A DNA stretch of 37,141 bases from Actinomycetes bacterium (lineage in GTDB: Bacteria; Actinomycetota; Thermoleophilia; Gaiellales; Gaiellaceae). Under the pieces are notes generated by a model. It was not told where the DNA came from. It saw only the letters and a program-made list of their open reading frames with translations, and did not search any database. The DNA is taken from contig JAPOVR010000061.1 of the NCBI GenBank assembly GCA_026708005.1, positions 1 to 37,141 on the forward strand, given 5' to 3'. This document shows positions 8,613 through 17,154 of the stretch, piece after piece. How positions within the stretch are numbered: the stretch's first letter is position 1; each line of letters opens with the position of its first letter. Both the position numbers and the translations under genes were made by a program.

Positions 8613-10148
8613 GTGATTCTCGAGAACGGCACTATCCGCACCCTCGACGACTCGCTGCCGCTGGCGAGGGCGCTCGCGATCGCCAGCGAGCGCATCTCGG
8701 GCGGAGTCGGCACGCACGAGCTCGCCCTTCCCACACCCGACCGCATTGATCTCAAGGGACGCTGCGTGGTGCCGGGGTTCGTCGATGCGCACGTTCACTT
8801 TCCGAGCTGGGCAGTCGCGCAGGGCCAGCTTGTGCTCGACGGATGCCGATCGCTCGACGAGATGCTCGAGCGCGTCCGTGCAGCTGCTCTTGACCTCGCG
8901 CCCGGACAGTGGCTGCTCGGGCGTGGCTGGCGGAGCCCGAGGCTCCCGTCTACCCGACCGATCCGAGCACTGCTCGACCGCGCGGCGCCGGACCGGCCAG
9001 TCGCGCTGACCTCGAAGGACGGCCACTCGCTCTGGCTCAACTCGCCCGCACTCGATCGCGCCGGAGACCTCAGCTCTGAGGGAGGCATCATCGAGACGGC
9101 CGACGATGGAGCCCCCTCCGGGGTCCTGCGCGAGGGGCCCGCCTGGCGGTTCCTCGAGACGCACGTGAACCTGACGGCGTCGGAGGTGCGAGCGGCAATG
9201 CGGGAGGCCTTCCGTACCGCGAGCGCGCGCGGCGTCACGGGCGTGCACGACAAGGACGGTGCCGAGGGCGCGCTCGGCCACTGGCAGGCCCTCCACGCGG
9301 AGGCCCGCCTGCCGCTGCGCGTGTGGCAGTCGCTCCCACACAGCCGGCTTGAGCTGCTCTCCGAGCTCGAGATCGCCCCTGGCTTCGGCGACGGCTTCCT
9401 GCGAGTCGGCTACCTGAAGGCCTTCCTGGACGGAGCGCTCGGCTCAGGGACGGCGCACCTCCTCGATGGGAGCGGCGTCGCGCTGATGGAGCCAGCCGAG
9501 CTTGCCCAGCTGGTCCGCCAGGCGGCGAGCCGAGGCTGGCCGGTCGCGGTGCACGCGATCGGCGACCAGGCCAACAGGGATGCGCTCGACGCGCTCGAGG
9601 CAACGCGAGACGCCTGGGCTCCCCGTGGAATCCGCCCGCGCGTCGAGCACGCGCAGCTCGTCAGCCGTGACGACCTGCACCGATTCGCCGCGCTGGGCGT
9701 CGCGTGCTCCGTGCAGTTCTCGCACGCTCCCTCAGACCGCGATCTCGTCGACGAGCAGTGGTCAGATCGGCTCGAGGGGGCCTACGCCTACCGGTCGCTA
9801 TGGGAGGCGGACGCGCTGCTCGCCAACGGCTCAGACGCCCCTTTGGAGGAGCTCGACCCGCTCGCGGGCATTCGCGCCGCGGTCCTGCGGACCGCAGACG
9901 ACCGGCCGGGCTGGCGGATGCACGAAGCGCTGACGGTTGAGCATGCGCTCGTGGCGTCGACCCGAAACCCCGTCTGGCTCGAGGGCGCCGAGCGCACCCG
10001 TGGCCGCCTCGTTCCGGGCGCGCTCGCCGACCTCGTCGTGCTGAGCGCTGACCCGCTCGCAGTCGAGCCGCACCAGCTCGTCGATGTCGAGGTCGTGGCC
10101 ACCATGGTCGGCGGACGCTGGGTCCACAACCCGCCCCCCTGGGACTGA
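8613..10148 (+). CDS. YtcJ-like metal-dependent amidohydrolase
   Basis: This 511-residue member of the amidohydrolase superfamily (amidohydrolase_3, YtcJ type) probably hydrolyses an amide or related C-N bond. Metal-site motifs are in the usual order: VDAHVHF (HxH), VRVGYLKAFLDGALGSGTA-like segment with a candidate carboxylated Lys, VAVHAIGDQAN, RVEHAQLV and NGSDAPLEELDPL (final Asp). The C terminus GALADLVVLSADPL returns to the composite beta-sandwich. The open frame extends upstream, but homology begins at VILENGTIRTLDD, so I chose the GTG at 8613; no ribosome site is visible there. It is divergent from the acyl-CoA dehydrogenase across about 177 bases. Substrate unknown. Confidence 0.88.
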   Translation: MILENGTIRTLDDSLPLARALAIASERISGGVGTHELALPTPDRIDLKGRCVVPGFVDAHVHFPSWAVAQGQLVLDGCRSLDEMLERVRAAALDLAPGQWLLGRGWRSPRLPSTRPIRALLDRAAPDRPVALTSKDGHSLWLNSPALDRAGDLSSEGGIIETADDGAPSGVLREGPAWRFLETHVNLTASEVRAAMREAFRTASARGVTGVHDKDGAEGALGHWQALHAEARLPLRVWQSLPHSRLELLSELEIAPGFGDGFLRVGYLKAFLDGALGSGTAHLLDGSGVALMEPAELAQLVRQAASRGWPVAVHAIGDQANRDALDALEATRDAWAPRGIRPRVEHAQLVSRDDLHRFAALGVACSVQFSHAPSDRDLVDEQWSDRLEGAYAYRSLWEADALLANGSDAPLEELDPLAGIRAAVLRTADDRPGWRMHEALTVEHALVASTRNPVWLEGAERTRGRLVPGALADLVVLSADPLAVEPHQLVDVEVVATMVGGRWVHNPPPWD

Positions 10149-10201
10149 CCCATCGCCCTGGAACTGACCCGCGGCACCGTTTCCAGGGCGTTGGTCACGG
10201 C

Positions 10202-10207
10202 TAAGAT
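10202..10207 (+). promoter_or_regulatory. Putative -10 box giving a leaderless HxlR transcript
   Basis: TAAGAT lies 6 bases before the GTG at 10214, the distance expected if transcription starts on the start codon. A weak TTTCCA sits 16 bases upstream as a possible -35. Confidence 0.4.
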
Positions 10208-10213
10208 GGCGGC

Positions 10214-10597
10214 GTGCGCACGATGCGGCCAGTCCACGATGAGCACTGCGCTGTCGCGTGCACAGCAGAGATCCTCGGAGCCAAGTGGACGGCGCTCATC
10301 GTCCACGACCTCTCTGAGGGCGCGCGCCGTTTCTCCGAGCTCGAGCGCGCCTGCCCGGGCATCAGCCCGCGCACCCTCTCCGAGCGGCTCGACACGCTCG
10401 AGGAGCTTGGCCTCGTCGTCCGCACGAGCTATCCGGAGTCGCCGCCTCGCGTCGAGTACGAGCTGACCGAGAGGGGGCTAGCGCTGCTCCCGGTGATTGC
10501 CGAGATGCGCAGGTTCGGCCACGCCTGGCTCGTCCACGACGACGAGCACGCCAAGATCCATGCGCCGCCCGACGTGCGCGCGACCGTCGCTCGCTGA
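10214..10597 (+). CDS. HxlR-family winged-helix transcription regulator
   Basis: This 127-residue protein is a MarR-like winged helix of the HxlR class. It opens with a Cys-containing segment (CAVACTAEILGAKWTALIV), then the recognition region RFSELERACPGISPRTLSERL and the wing PPRVEYELTERGLAL. Such proteins are often redox- or electrophile-responsive through the N-terminal Cys and usually control adjacent genes; the two Cys residues here (HCAVAC) fit that. It may control the amidohydrolase upstream or the M20 peptidase with which it converges. Its TGA and the peptidase stop abut (TGATCA), with no spacer. Start GTG chosen from the box 6 bases upstream; an ATG at 10223 is the alternative. Confidence 0.9.
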   Translation: MRTMRPVHDEHCAVACTAEILGAKWTALIVHDLSEGARRFSELERACPGISPRTLSERLDTLEELGLVVRTSYPESPPRVEYELTERGLALLPVIAEMRRFGHAWLVHDDEHAKIHAPPDVRATVAR

Positions 10598-11939
10598 TCA
10601 GCCGCCGAGGCCGCGCGTCGGCAGCTCGCTGAACGCGCTCAGCATCCGCTGGGCCGCCGCGACGCCGTCCGGGATGTAGCGGACAAGCAGGCGCTCGGGG
10701 GGCATGGGCGTTGTGCCCCGGTACACCGAACCCCGTCAGGACGGTTGGGATACCCTTGGCTTGCAGTGCAGGCACGATCGGGAGCGTCCCGCCGGAGCGG
10801 GTCAGGAGCGGGCGGGCTCCCAGCACCTCCTCGAAGGCTCGCTGCGCCAGCTCCAGCGCGGGCGCTTCCGGATCGATACGGCCAGCTGGGCTCGCGTTCA
10901 CGCGCCTGACCTCGAGCTCGGCGCCCAGCGGGAGCGCTCCACGGAGAAGCTCTTCGAACGCCCACGAGATCGCCTCGACATCCTGGCCCGGCGCAAGCCT
11001 GATCGAGACGTGCGCGTGAGCAGACACGGGAAGGAGCGTCTTGACAAGGTCGGCCTCGCCCCCACTCAGGCCGTTGACGTCAACGGCGGGGGACGCGAGC
11101 GTTCGCAGGTAGAACTCCTCAGCGGCTGCCGCGTCGATCGGGCGTGCGCCCTCCTGCGCGAGCGCGTCACGGCCGGGGGTCAACTCGTTCCAGGAGCTCA
11201 GTTCCTCCGCGGTGGGCGGGATTACGCCGGCGCGCAGCTCGTCGGGGAGCGAGACGACGGCAGCGAGCGCCTGCATGAGCCCATGGAGCGCGTTCATCGC
11301 CGCCCCGCCGAACAGGCCCGAGTGGAGGTCGTGCGCACCGGTGCGCACCTCGACGCGGAAGTACGCGAGGCCGCGCGTGCCGATCTCGAACGACGGCGTA
11401 TCGAGCCGCGGCATCATGCCGTCGAAGATTACGCAGGCGTCGCCGCCCCGCAGGTCGTCGGCCAGGAAGCCGACAACGGAGTGGCCGCCCGTCTCCTCCT
11501 CACCATCGCAGATGATGCGCACGTTGACCGGCAGCGACCCGCTGCCAGCGTGTAGCGCCGCTGCCTTCAGCAGCAGGTAGAGGTTCCCCTTGTCGTCCAC
11601 CGAGCCGCGCCCGTAGAGCCAGCCGTCTCGAATCTCTGGCGCGAAGGGCCCTGAGTCCCACAGCGCGGGGTCTCCGGGGGGCTGGACGTCGAAGTGGCCA
11701 TAGAGAATCACCGTCGGTGCGCTCTGCGGGGAAATGGATGCCCTCATTTCCCCGATCGCAAGCGGGTGCCCGCCTCCAGCGGACACGAGCGAGCACTCAC
11801 CGCCCGCGCGCTCGACGAAGTCGCACACCCACTGCCCTGCCGCCCGGACATCCGCCGCATGCGCCGCCTCGGCGCTGATGCTCGGAATGCGCAGGAACTC
11901 GGAGAGCTCGTCGAGCCAGGTCGGGTCCGGTTCACCCAC
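10598..11939 (-). pseudogene. M20-family dipeptidase/acetylornithine deacetylase-type peptidase with a C-terminal frameshift
   Basis: About 447 residues of an M20 di-zinc peptidase. Motifs are LYGHFDVQP (metal His, Asp), GRGSVDDKG (bridging Asp), CDGEEETGG (catalytic and metal Glu), IFDGMMP and GAHDLHSGLFGG from the dimerisation lid. After GVPGHNAHAP the frame breaks in a run of six C/G at about 10700. The normal ending continues in the next frame as ERLLVRYIPDGVAAAQRML to a TGA at 10598, abutting the HxlR stop. Family members usually read HAPNE here, so the lesion is one added or two lost bases. Because it lies in a homopolymer, a sequencing error is likely and the gene may be intact. Start GTG; a TAGAAT box lies 6 bases upstream. 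Confidence 0.85.
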
Positions 11940-11945
11940 GGCGCG

Positions 11946-11951
11946 ATTCTA
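11946..11951 (-). promoter_or_regulatory. Putative -10 box of the M20 peptidase
   Basis: TAGAAT on the minus strand lies 6 bases before the GTG start, consistent with a leaderless transcript. The following stretch to 12360 (about 410 bases) shows no supportable gene on either strand. Confidence 0.4.
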
Positions 11952-12360
11952 GGCTCAGAAACGAGCCTGGCCCTTCAGCCCAGCCGGGCCGTTCAGCCGA
12001 GCGCTCGCAGTCTCCGCCGCCCAGATCCGGGCGATCCGCGACCACCTGCCCGCTCGCCCGAGCACACGCAGCCTCTGCGGCGGCCGTAGCGCCCCCCCGC
12101 AGCGGCCGGCCGCCGTGCTCTTTGAGGCGACGGCCGAGCCCTGGCCGCAACGCCTGGTGGTGAGCGGTGGACGATACGCCCTCACCCGGCAAGCGAACGC
12201 GTGCTCGGTGGCAAGGTGGAGGGCGTGGATGAGCAGGACGAGCTCGTTTAGCGCCCTCCCTCGCGCTGCGTGTCAGCACGAAATCGGACTGGTGACACGT
12301 AGTCCTTGTGGCCTCTGCACCGAATTTGGATGCATTTCTGCATTTGCGCAAGAGTTCAAG

Positions 12361-12675
12361 GTGACCACTCAACAGGGAGTTGGCGCGATAGCAGCCAAGA
12401 AGAAGCGGCTGACGCTGGATCTCGATCCTCCCCTTCAGCGCCGGTTGAAGGTCGTCGCGGCCCTCAAGGGCATAAGCATGCGCCGGTACTGTCAGACGGC
12501 CACAGACAAGGAGCTGGCAAGAGACGAGGCTCAGGCAGTAGAGAGCCCGCCCTTTGGGCGGGAGGCATTAGACCGGCTTGAAGTGTTGCGGACGGAGGTA
12601 TTCGGCGACAGGGTACTTCCCGGAGACTCGGCCGAGCTCTTCCACGAAGCCCGCAGAGCAAGAAGTGCCCTTTGA
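12361..12675 (+). CDS. Ribbon-helix-helix antitoxin (VapB-like)
   Basis: This short protein (about 104 residues from the GTG at 12361) has an Arc/CopG-like ribbon-helix-helix at residues 14-50: the strand KKRLTLDLDPPLQRRL followed by the helix VVAALKGISMRRYC. The C-terminal part is charged and probably wraps the toxin. It precedes and overlaps the PIN-domain gene by 11 bases, the usual antitoxin-toxin order. Antitoxins of this type repress their own promoter. The start is uncertain because the frame is open for 246 bases upstream; homology to the fold begins just after the GTG. DNA from here to 13114 is less GC-rich than the flanking operons, in keeping with transfer. Confidence 0.75.
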   Translation: MTTQQGVGAIAAKKKRLTLDLDPPLQRRLKVVAALKGISMRRYCQTATDKELARDEAQAVESPPFGREALDRLEVLRTEVFGDRVLPGDSAELFHEARRARSAL

Positions 12676-13114
12676 CGGTTTCGTTGTCATAGATGCGAGC
12701 CTGGCCTTCAAGTGGCTGGTTCCAGAGGAGCACCCTGACAAGGCATTCGCCCTCGCCCGCTCCTGGGACAACGAGGGGACCCAACCCGCCGCACCCCACC
12801 TGATGCCGGTGGAAGTGGCCAATGCACTCCTCCGGCGCGTCGTGCGCAACGAACTGACAGTGGCGGACGCAACGCGTCTGCTGCAAAGCCTGCTAGCGAC
12901 GGGAATTAGCCTACGAGAGGCACCGAGGCTGCATAGCAGAGCCCTGGAGCTGGCCGTGCACCTCCAACAGAACGCGGTCTACGAAGCTCACTACCTCGCC
13001 CTGGCGGAGATGCTTGACTGCGAGCTGTGGACAGCCGACGAGAGTTTCTACAGAGCTTCGAGGCCCAGCGCCAGCAATGTGCGTTGGCTTGACCAATTCG
13101 ATTCAGGGAGCTGA
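12665..13114 (+). CDS. PIN-domain toxin ribonuclease (VapC-like)
   Basis: This 149-residue PIN-domain protein is a likely RNA-cleaving toxin. The acidic metal site can be traced as VVIDASLAFKW (first Asp), PVEVANALLRR (Glu), YEAHYLALAEMLDCELWTADE, where the third acid is Glu in place of the usual Asp in the Y-D-A motif, and WTAD for the last Asp. Start GTG at 12665 inside the antitoxin's last codons gives a normal PIN length. The third-acid change is conservative and may leave activity. Toxin and antitoxin are both intact, unlike their neighbours. Confidence 0.8.
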   Translation: MPFDGFVVIDASLAFKWLVPEEHPDKAFALARSWDNEGTQPAAPHLMPVEVANALLRRVVRNELTVADATRLLQSLLATGISLREAPRLHSRALELAVHLQQNAVYEAHYLALAEMLDCELWTADESFYRASRPSASNVRWLDQFDSGS

Positions 13115-13198
13115 TGGGCAGTTAGCGCCCCTGCTATCGATGTCCTTAACCGCAGTTGTGACTCAAGCCAAGGTTAATCGTGGGTGAACGCCGACCCC

Positions 13199-13280
13199 TC
13201 ACGGGGGCCCCACAACCAGCCCCGTCAGCGTGCACACCACAACGAGCAGCACGTATCGCGACGACCGGCGGCGGAGCATC
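13199..13280 (-). other. Short signal-peptide-like ORF, possible relic
   Basis: An ATG-initiated frame of 26 residues, MLRRRSSRYVLLVVVCTLTG onwards, has a positively charged start followed by a hydrophobic stretch, then a TGA. It follows cassette B on the same strand. It may be the remaining start of a third secreted gene, or chance. I see nothing else in 13115-13380. Confidence 0.2.
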
Positions 13281-13380
13281 AACCTAGCCGGTGTAGAGGG
13301 TCGCGCCCCCCCATCCAGCGCCTCTGAGAGGGACGCGGAGGGGCTGGCTGTCGGGTCTGGGCAGGCCACGGCTTTGGGGG

Positions 13381-14327
13381 CTACGGTTCGGGGGTGCTCG
13401 CCGCGGTCACCTCGATCGGGATGTCCTGGTCGAGGATGAACACCCAGCCGCGTTCGCCCGTGCAACGCTCAAGCTGGTCGAGGCCCCCTCCAGGGAGAGA
13501 AGCTGGTAGATGTGGGAGCCTGGAGCGAGGTAGTTGACAGATGTGTAGCCGCCGGCGGCGACCAGCCGATCACCAGGCACAGCCGTCGCACCGTCGGGCA
13601 AAGTCGCCACCACCGGGACGGCGCTCACCCAGGTCCCGGGCGGCCACAGCATGGAGAGCCCGTTCACGGTCAGGCAACCCGCGTCGCTGTCCCAGCCCAA
13701 CGTGAGCGCAAACCGCGGCGGCCGCTCCTCCACACCACCGAAATACGGGACCTTCTCGCTGGTGACAACGACCGGCACAGACCCCTCGCCCGCCACCGGC
13801 AGCGGCCGCAAGCCCTCCACCAGCGGGCTCCGGCTCAACGCACGACTGGCCTCCTCAAGGCAAGGCAACATCCTTTCCGGATCCTCTGGAAACACGCACA
13901 GCGAACGACGAAGAAAGACGTTGAAGGCAAAGTCGCTATCGGACCAGTGCGCGACAACCGCGACCGCCGGGTCAACCCTGTTCAGCCGGAACACCTCCTT
14001 CGGAACATCCGGGGAAAGGTTTGTCTTGACACTCCCGTCGAGGCCGCGTTCAATCACGTCGAAGCAGCCAGGGACGACCCACTCGCCAGGCTCAGCAGCC
14101 AACAGAGGACGGGCCGAATAGTAACTCCCCTCGAAGTAGAAACCACTTGGCTTAGGACAAGCAGCCACAGGAGCAGGAGCGCCACCGCCGCCCCCACCGC
14201 CGCCCGACGGCACCAGCGCAGCAAACACCACCACCACCACCACCGCACCCCCACCCCGAAGAAGGGACAACCACCCCCTACCCCGAAAGGCCCGCCGCTG
14301 GCTGTTCTGATCGGCCCGTGCCGCCAT
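13381..14327 (-). pseudogene. Secreted/anchored cassette partner protein, frameshifted near its end (copy B)
   Basis: This gene is a paralogue of 932-1987 and better preserved. It has a basic start, a transmembrane or signal segment GGAVVVVVVFAALVPSG and a Gly run, then a mature part with FYFEGSYYSARPL, VFRLNRVDPAVAVVAHWSDSD, RFALTLGWDSDAGCLTVNGL and LPDGATAVPGDRLVAAGGY. One frameshift near 13488, in a run of G/C, separates it from its natural ending LERCTGERGWVFILDQDIPI then EVTAAST-PEP-stop, which matches copy A. Apart from that indel it is open for about 300 residues. Cys residues at several points suggest disulphides in a secreted protein. No known domain is recognised. It sits 57 bases behind the metzincin relic, the same order as copy A. 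Confidence 0.65.
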
Positions 14328-14387
14328 CAAACCGCACCCCCTCGCCGGTGTGTGCGCCTCGCCGCCACTGTCTCCCGCTGGGACCGT

Positions 14388-15544
14388 CTAGTACTTCTCG
14401 TTGTTCCCCTCCGCGTCACCCCTACCGAGATACCGCCAGCTTGTCTCCACTATCGGCTGACTGTCAGGATCGTTGGCTTCGTGCGTCCTGAGGGCCGGTG
14501 TCCCGCAATTGCCCGTCGATGCCGTCGTGCAGCCATGCATGACCTGGGTCGCGTTCGAGGACATGCCCGAAGCCGACGCGGTGCCCGACCTCGTGGGTGA
14601 CAGGGCTCTGAACGTCGTACCTGCCTGCCACACCAACACCCCAACAGTTCCCGGCACTGGACGGACACCACTCCGAGAGGCGTGTCGAAAGCTCCCCGCT
14701 CAGACGGATATCACTGTCCACCATCCGGTAGAGGCTGCCCGTCCGTCTGACCTTCTGGCTCGCCACGCGATCGCGGTAGTCAGGCATCCGATCTCGAACA
14801 TCGACCCGAAGTCGAGCGTGAAGACCCCGTCGTATTCCCAGCCGCCCGCCGTGTCATCGAAGCTGGCACTCGCTATGCCCTCGTAGTCGAAGTCAAGGCC
14901 GCTCTCGTCGGCGACACCGCACAGTTGTTGTTGTTCTCCCAGGTGTTGTGGACGTTCTTCAGCGCCGTGAATACCGAGCTTGTCCGCATCCCGGCCGGGA
15001 ACGAGTTCCGGTTCCAGTGCCACTCCACCGTCCCAACAACCCGGTGAGGCTCGTCATCGCTCGCGTCTGTCGAGCAGCCAAGCGACGCCGCCAGCGTCTG
15101 CACCGTCGACCCAGACCCCGGCTCCGCCGTGAACTCAGCGTTGATGATCCGTGTCAGCTGGCCGTCCTCGTCGAAGTACGCCATCCTTACCGTCCGGCCC
15201 AACCCGTCGCGGACGCTCTCGGCGAACCGGGTGCCGCCCCGGCGGAACAGCGTGCAGACCCCGTTGCCGGCCCCGTCCGCCCACAACGTCAGCAACCCAC
15301 CCTCGGGCAGCACGAACGCCGGCGCAGAACCCGGGGCAGTCCCCGGCGGCGGCGCGGCACACGCACCTGCGGCCTCTCACTGCCCCCCAGCGTTGGCCGG
15401 CAGCGGCCCGGTGCTCAAGGCCCCCGCCACACTCGCACCAAACGCCAACCACACACCACCTACCGCCACCGCAATTCCTACCAACCGCAACAGCCACCAC
15501 ACCAACCCCGAAGACCCGAGCTTCGTTGAACGCACAGCGCGCAC
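14388..15544 (-). pseudogene. Metzincin-type zinc metalloprotease, decayed (cassette copy B)
   Basis: A secreted metzincin-type protease gene with a well-placed GTG start (GGGAGG 8 bases upstream) and a signal segment GLVWWLLRLVGIAVAVGGVW. An in-frame TGA at 15377-15379 cuts off the mature part. The sequence resumes in frame with GTRFAESVRDGLGRTVRMAY, and shifts near 14924 (one G missing compared with copy A), between 14740 and 14790, and near 14545 (one extra base). The zinc site THEVGHRVGFGHV (HExxHxxGxxH) and the Met-turn candidate QVMHG are both preserved, but in different frames. It ends WRYLGRGDAEGNNEKY. The lesions differ from those of copy A, so decay, if real, was independent. Confidence 0.65.
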
Positions 15545-15905
15545 CGCGAGCACCTCCCTGCCTGGGACGCCCTGAGCAAAGGCCACCGGCCGGCAGCTAC
15601 CGGCGCCCACACCACCCGCCCAGGACCCCACACGCGCCTGCCCCGGCCGGCCGGGGCCGCAAAGGGGCACATACCCAACAGGCCAGAATCGCCCCACCAA
15701 GCCAACCACCCCTCCCCCGGGGCGCGACACCGCCGGGCACGAGCCGCCAACCCACCCAGCCCCAAACCACCGATGTCAAACCCGAACCCCAGCGACCACC
15801 CGCCATGGCGGCCGCTACCAGTCGCGCCGCCCCCAACCGACGGTCTGCCCCGACCACGACCGCCGCCAATGCCGCGGCCAACCCCGCGACCAGTCGCGGC
15901 TAAGA

Positions 15906-16078
15906 CTCGAGTTCTACCAGGACGCGACCGACCGTAGCGCTACCAAACCGTCGCCGCCAACGGCCGCACACTGGCCAGCAGCGTGGACTACCAACGCAAA
16001 CAGGGCGCAGCCAAGGCGATCAGGGCGATCCAGCACGGCGCTCAACACGCGCCCGTCGTGGAACGCGGTTCGTCATAG
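15906..16078 (+). pseudogene. DUF1508 (YegP-like) domain relic
   Basis: One repeat of a DUF1508-like domain is recognisable across a frameshift at 15930-15938. LEFYQDATD in one frame is followed by RYQTVAANGRTLASS, VDYQRKQGAAKAIRAIQHGA in the next, ending in TAG at 16076-16078. The pattern (FYxDxxxxxRYxxxAANGxxLAxS, YxxKxGAxxAIxxI) is typical of the family. No start is visible. Its stop overlaps that of hicB on the other strand. Between 15545 and 15905 I see no supportable gene. Confidence 0.5.
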
Positions 16079-16405
16079 GGTCGCCTGTTCCTCGAGGACG
16101 CTCTTGATCCAGGTGTTGATGCTCACCTTCTGCTGGGCAGCAGATGCAGCTACTCGCCGATGTAGCTCGGCCCCCAACCGGAGGTTCAGTTTGCCCGAGA
16201 ACGGCCGCTGAGGTTCAACGCCTTCTTCCTCACACCAGGCAAGATAGTCATCGATGGAGGCGCGAAACTCGCGCTTGAGACCCTCCACGTCAGCGGCCTC
16301 GAACGTGACCACCGGGTACGGACCGGCGTTGACAACTTCACCATGCAACAGTTCTACTGAGTTATCATATTCGACTGCGGCAACGTATCCCTTGTACTCC
16401 ATCAT
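16073..16405 (-). CDS. hicB: HicB-type antitoxin
   Basis: This 110-residue protein has the two-part HicB layout. The N-terminal partial RNase H-like domain starts MEYKGYVAAVEYDNSVELLHGEV and contains VTFEAADVEGLKREFRASIDDYLAWCEE. The C-terminal ribbon-helix-helix is GKLNLRLGAELHRRVAASA, AQQKVSINTWIKSVLEEQ. It neutralises the HicA ribonuclease and represses its own promoter. The start overlaps the hicA stop as ATGA, the standard coupling. The gene is intact even though the toxin frame is broken. Confidence 0.88.
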   Translation of the reverse strand: MMEYKGYVAAVEYDNSVELLHGEVVNAGPYPVVTFEAADVEGLKREFRASIDDYLAWCEEEGVEPQRPFSGKLNLRLGAELHRRVAASAAQQKVSINTWIKSVLEEQATL

Positions 16406-16658
16406 GGCGCTACTCCAATACTCTCAAGAAACTTGGCTATCGCACGGACAGTTGCCCTGCCGGTCTCGGGCCTAGGATGGGGCCTATGAATGCTGATGCG
16501 CTGGCGCCCTTTCTTCAAGCCGACTCGTGAACCCGCACTCGTTCCGACACCTCGACATCCACAGCCAGCAACAACGCTTCGATTTCAGCCCACCGGATAT
16601 CAGACGGAGTTGGGTGGGTAAAGATGCGCCGCAACGTCCGTCGGTGCCCCGTTCTCAT
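16402..16658 (-). pseudogene. hicA: HicA-type toxin, frameshifted
   Basis: The first half reads HRRTLRRIFTHPTPSDIRW, AEIEALLLAVDVEVSER, typical of long HicA toxins, then stops early at 16515. The next frame supplies the rest: GSRVGLKKGRQRISIHRPHP, RPETGRATVRAIAKFLESIGVAP, including the conserved HRPHPRPETG. Loss of one base near 16530 accounts for the break. The gene would otherwise be about 86 residues and end in the ATGA overlap with hicB. A broken toxin with an intact antitoxin is a common end state, though a sequencing error is possible. Confidence 0.75.
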
Positions 16659-16699
16659 AGCATATTGGTACCATATAGCAGTACCATTATCAATGGTGG
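16659..16699 (-). promoter_or_regulatory. hicAB promoter/operator
   Basis: This AT-rich stretch directly before hicA stands out from the GC-rich surroundings. It holds two direct copies of GTACCAT (16668-16674 and 16681-16687, 13 bases apart), the first part of the palindrome TGGTACCA, and an inverted ATGGT at 16693-16697. A -35-like TTGATA lies at 16693-16688 on the minus strand. The repeats are good candidates for binding by the HicB ribbon-helix-helix. Confidence 0.5.
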
Positions 16700-16877
16700 C
16701 TACCACGTCGCCGAGTATGCAGCTCAAGTGGTCGAGCACCACCAAGTCGGGGGCGTCCATCGGCCGCCACCAGACGGCACAGCAAGCCAGAGCCGCAGCC
16801 CCAGGCGGCCAAACCCCGGCACGCCTCCAGCCGGTTACTCATTCCACCACGCCTGGAACCGACCCCTCCCCTAGCGG

Positions 16878-17069
16878 CTAGGTGTCCTGCCTGCAGACGT
16901 TGCGGACGCGGTTGAGGGGTGGCTGGTCTCCGAGGGAGCTGTGGGGTCTGCGTGTGTTGTCGTGGTTGGGGCCAGTGTGGCAGTGCTTGTTGGCAGTGCT
17001 TGTTGGCAGTGGTTGTGGGCTTGTGTAGGTGAGGCCGTAGGCCCACTCGCGTTCCAGGGTTTGGATTGT
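16878..17069 (-). mobile_element. IS481-type transposase relic (C-terminal end)
   Basis: The minus strand encodes TIQTLEREWAYGLTYTS, then after a disturbed stretch HTGPNHDNTRRPHSSLGDQP, PLNRVRNVCRQDT and a stop at 16878. This is the C-terminal signature of IS481-family integrase-core transposases: ERxxxTLxREWAYG, then YNxxRPHSALGxxPPxxRxxN. The catalytic D, D region and everything upstream is missing beyond about 17069. The disturbed part coincides with a 13-base tandem repeat. A dead fragment marking past insertion. Confidence 0.7.
16979..17014. repeat. 13-base tandem repeat, 2.7 copies
   Basis: The unit GGCAGTGCTTGTT is repeated exactly twice, followed by a ten-base third copy with one change. 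It lies inside the transposase relic and replaces the usual coding sequence there, so it arose after or during decay. Confidence 0.8.
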
Positions 17070-17082
17070 TCCGGCGGCCCGA

Positions 17083-17096
17083 GCCCTGGCCAGGGC
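17083..17096. repeat. 14-base perfect palindrome next to the transposase breakpoint
   Basis: GCCCTGGCCAGGGC is perfectly self-complementary. A nearly identical 13-base sequence, CCGGCGGCCcGAG, occurs at 17071 and 17132, flanking it. Together they mark the edge of the IS relic; the function is unknown. Confidence 0.4.
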
Positions 17097-17154
17097 GCCG
17101 CCCTACGAGGGCGGAGGGAGGGCCGGCGGAACCGGCGGCCCCGAGGGTCCTATC

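Noticed and set aside
11952..12360. Minus-strand frames of about 76 and 146 codons before the VapBC pair
   Set aside because: Product is Arg/Ala-rich with no motif, and a transposase relic was considered but no integrase signature is present.
13512..14600. 362-codon plus-strand frame across cassette B
   Set aside because: Shadow of the minus-strand partner gene; composition is Arg/His/Pro-rich with no domain.
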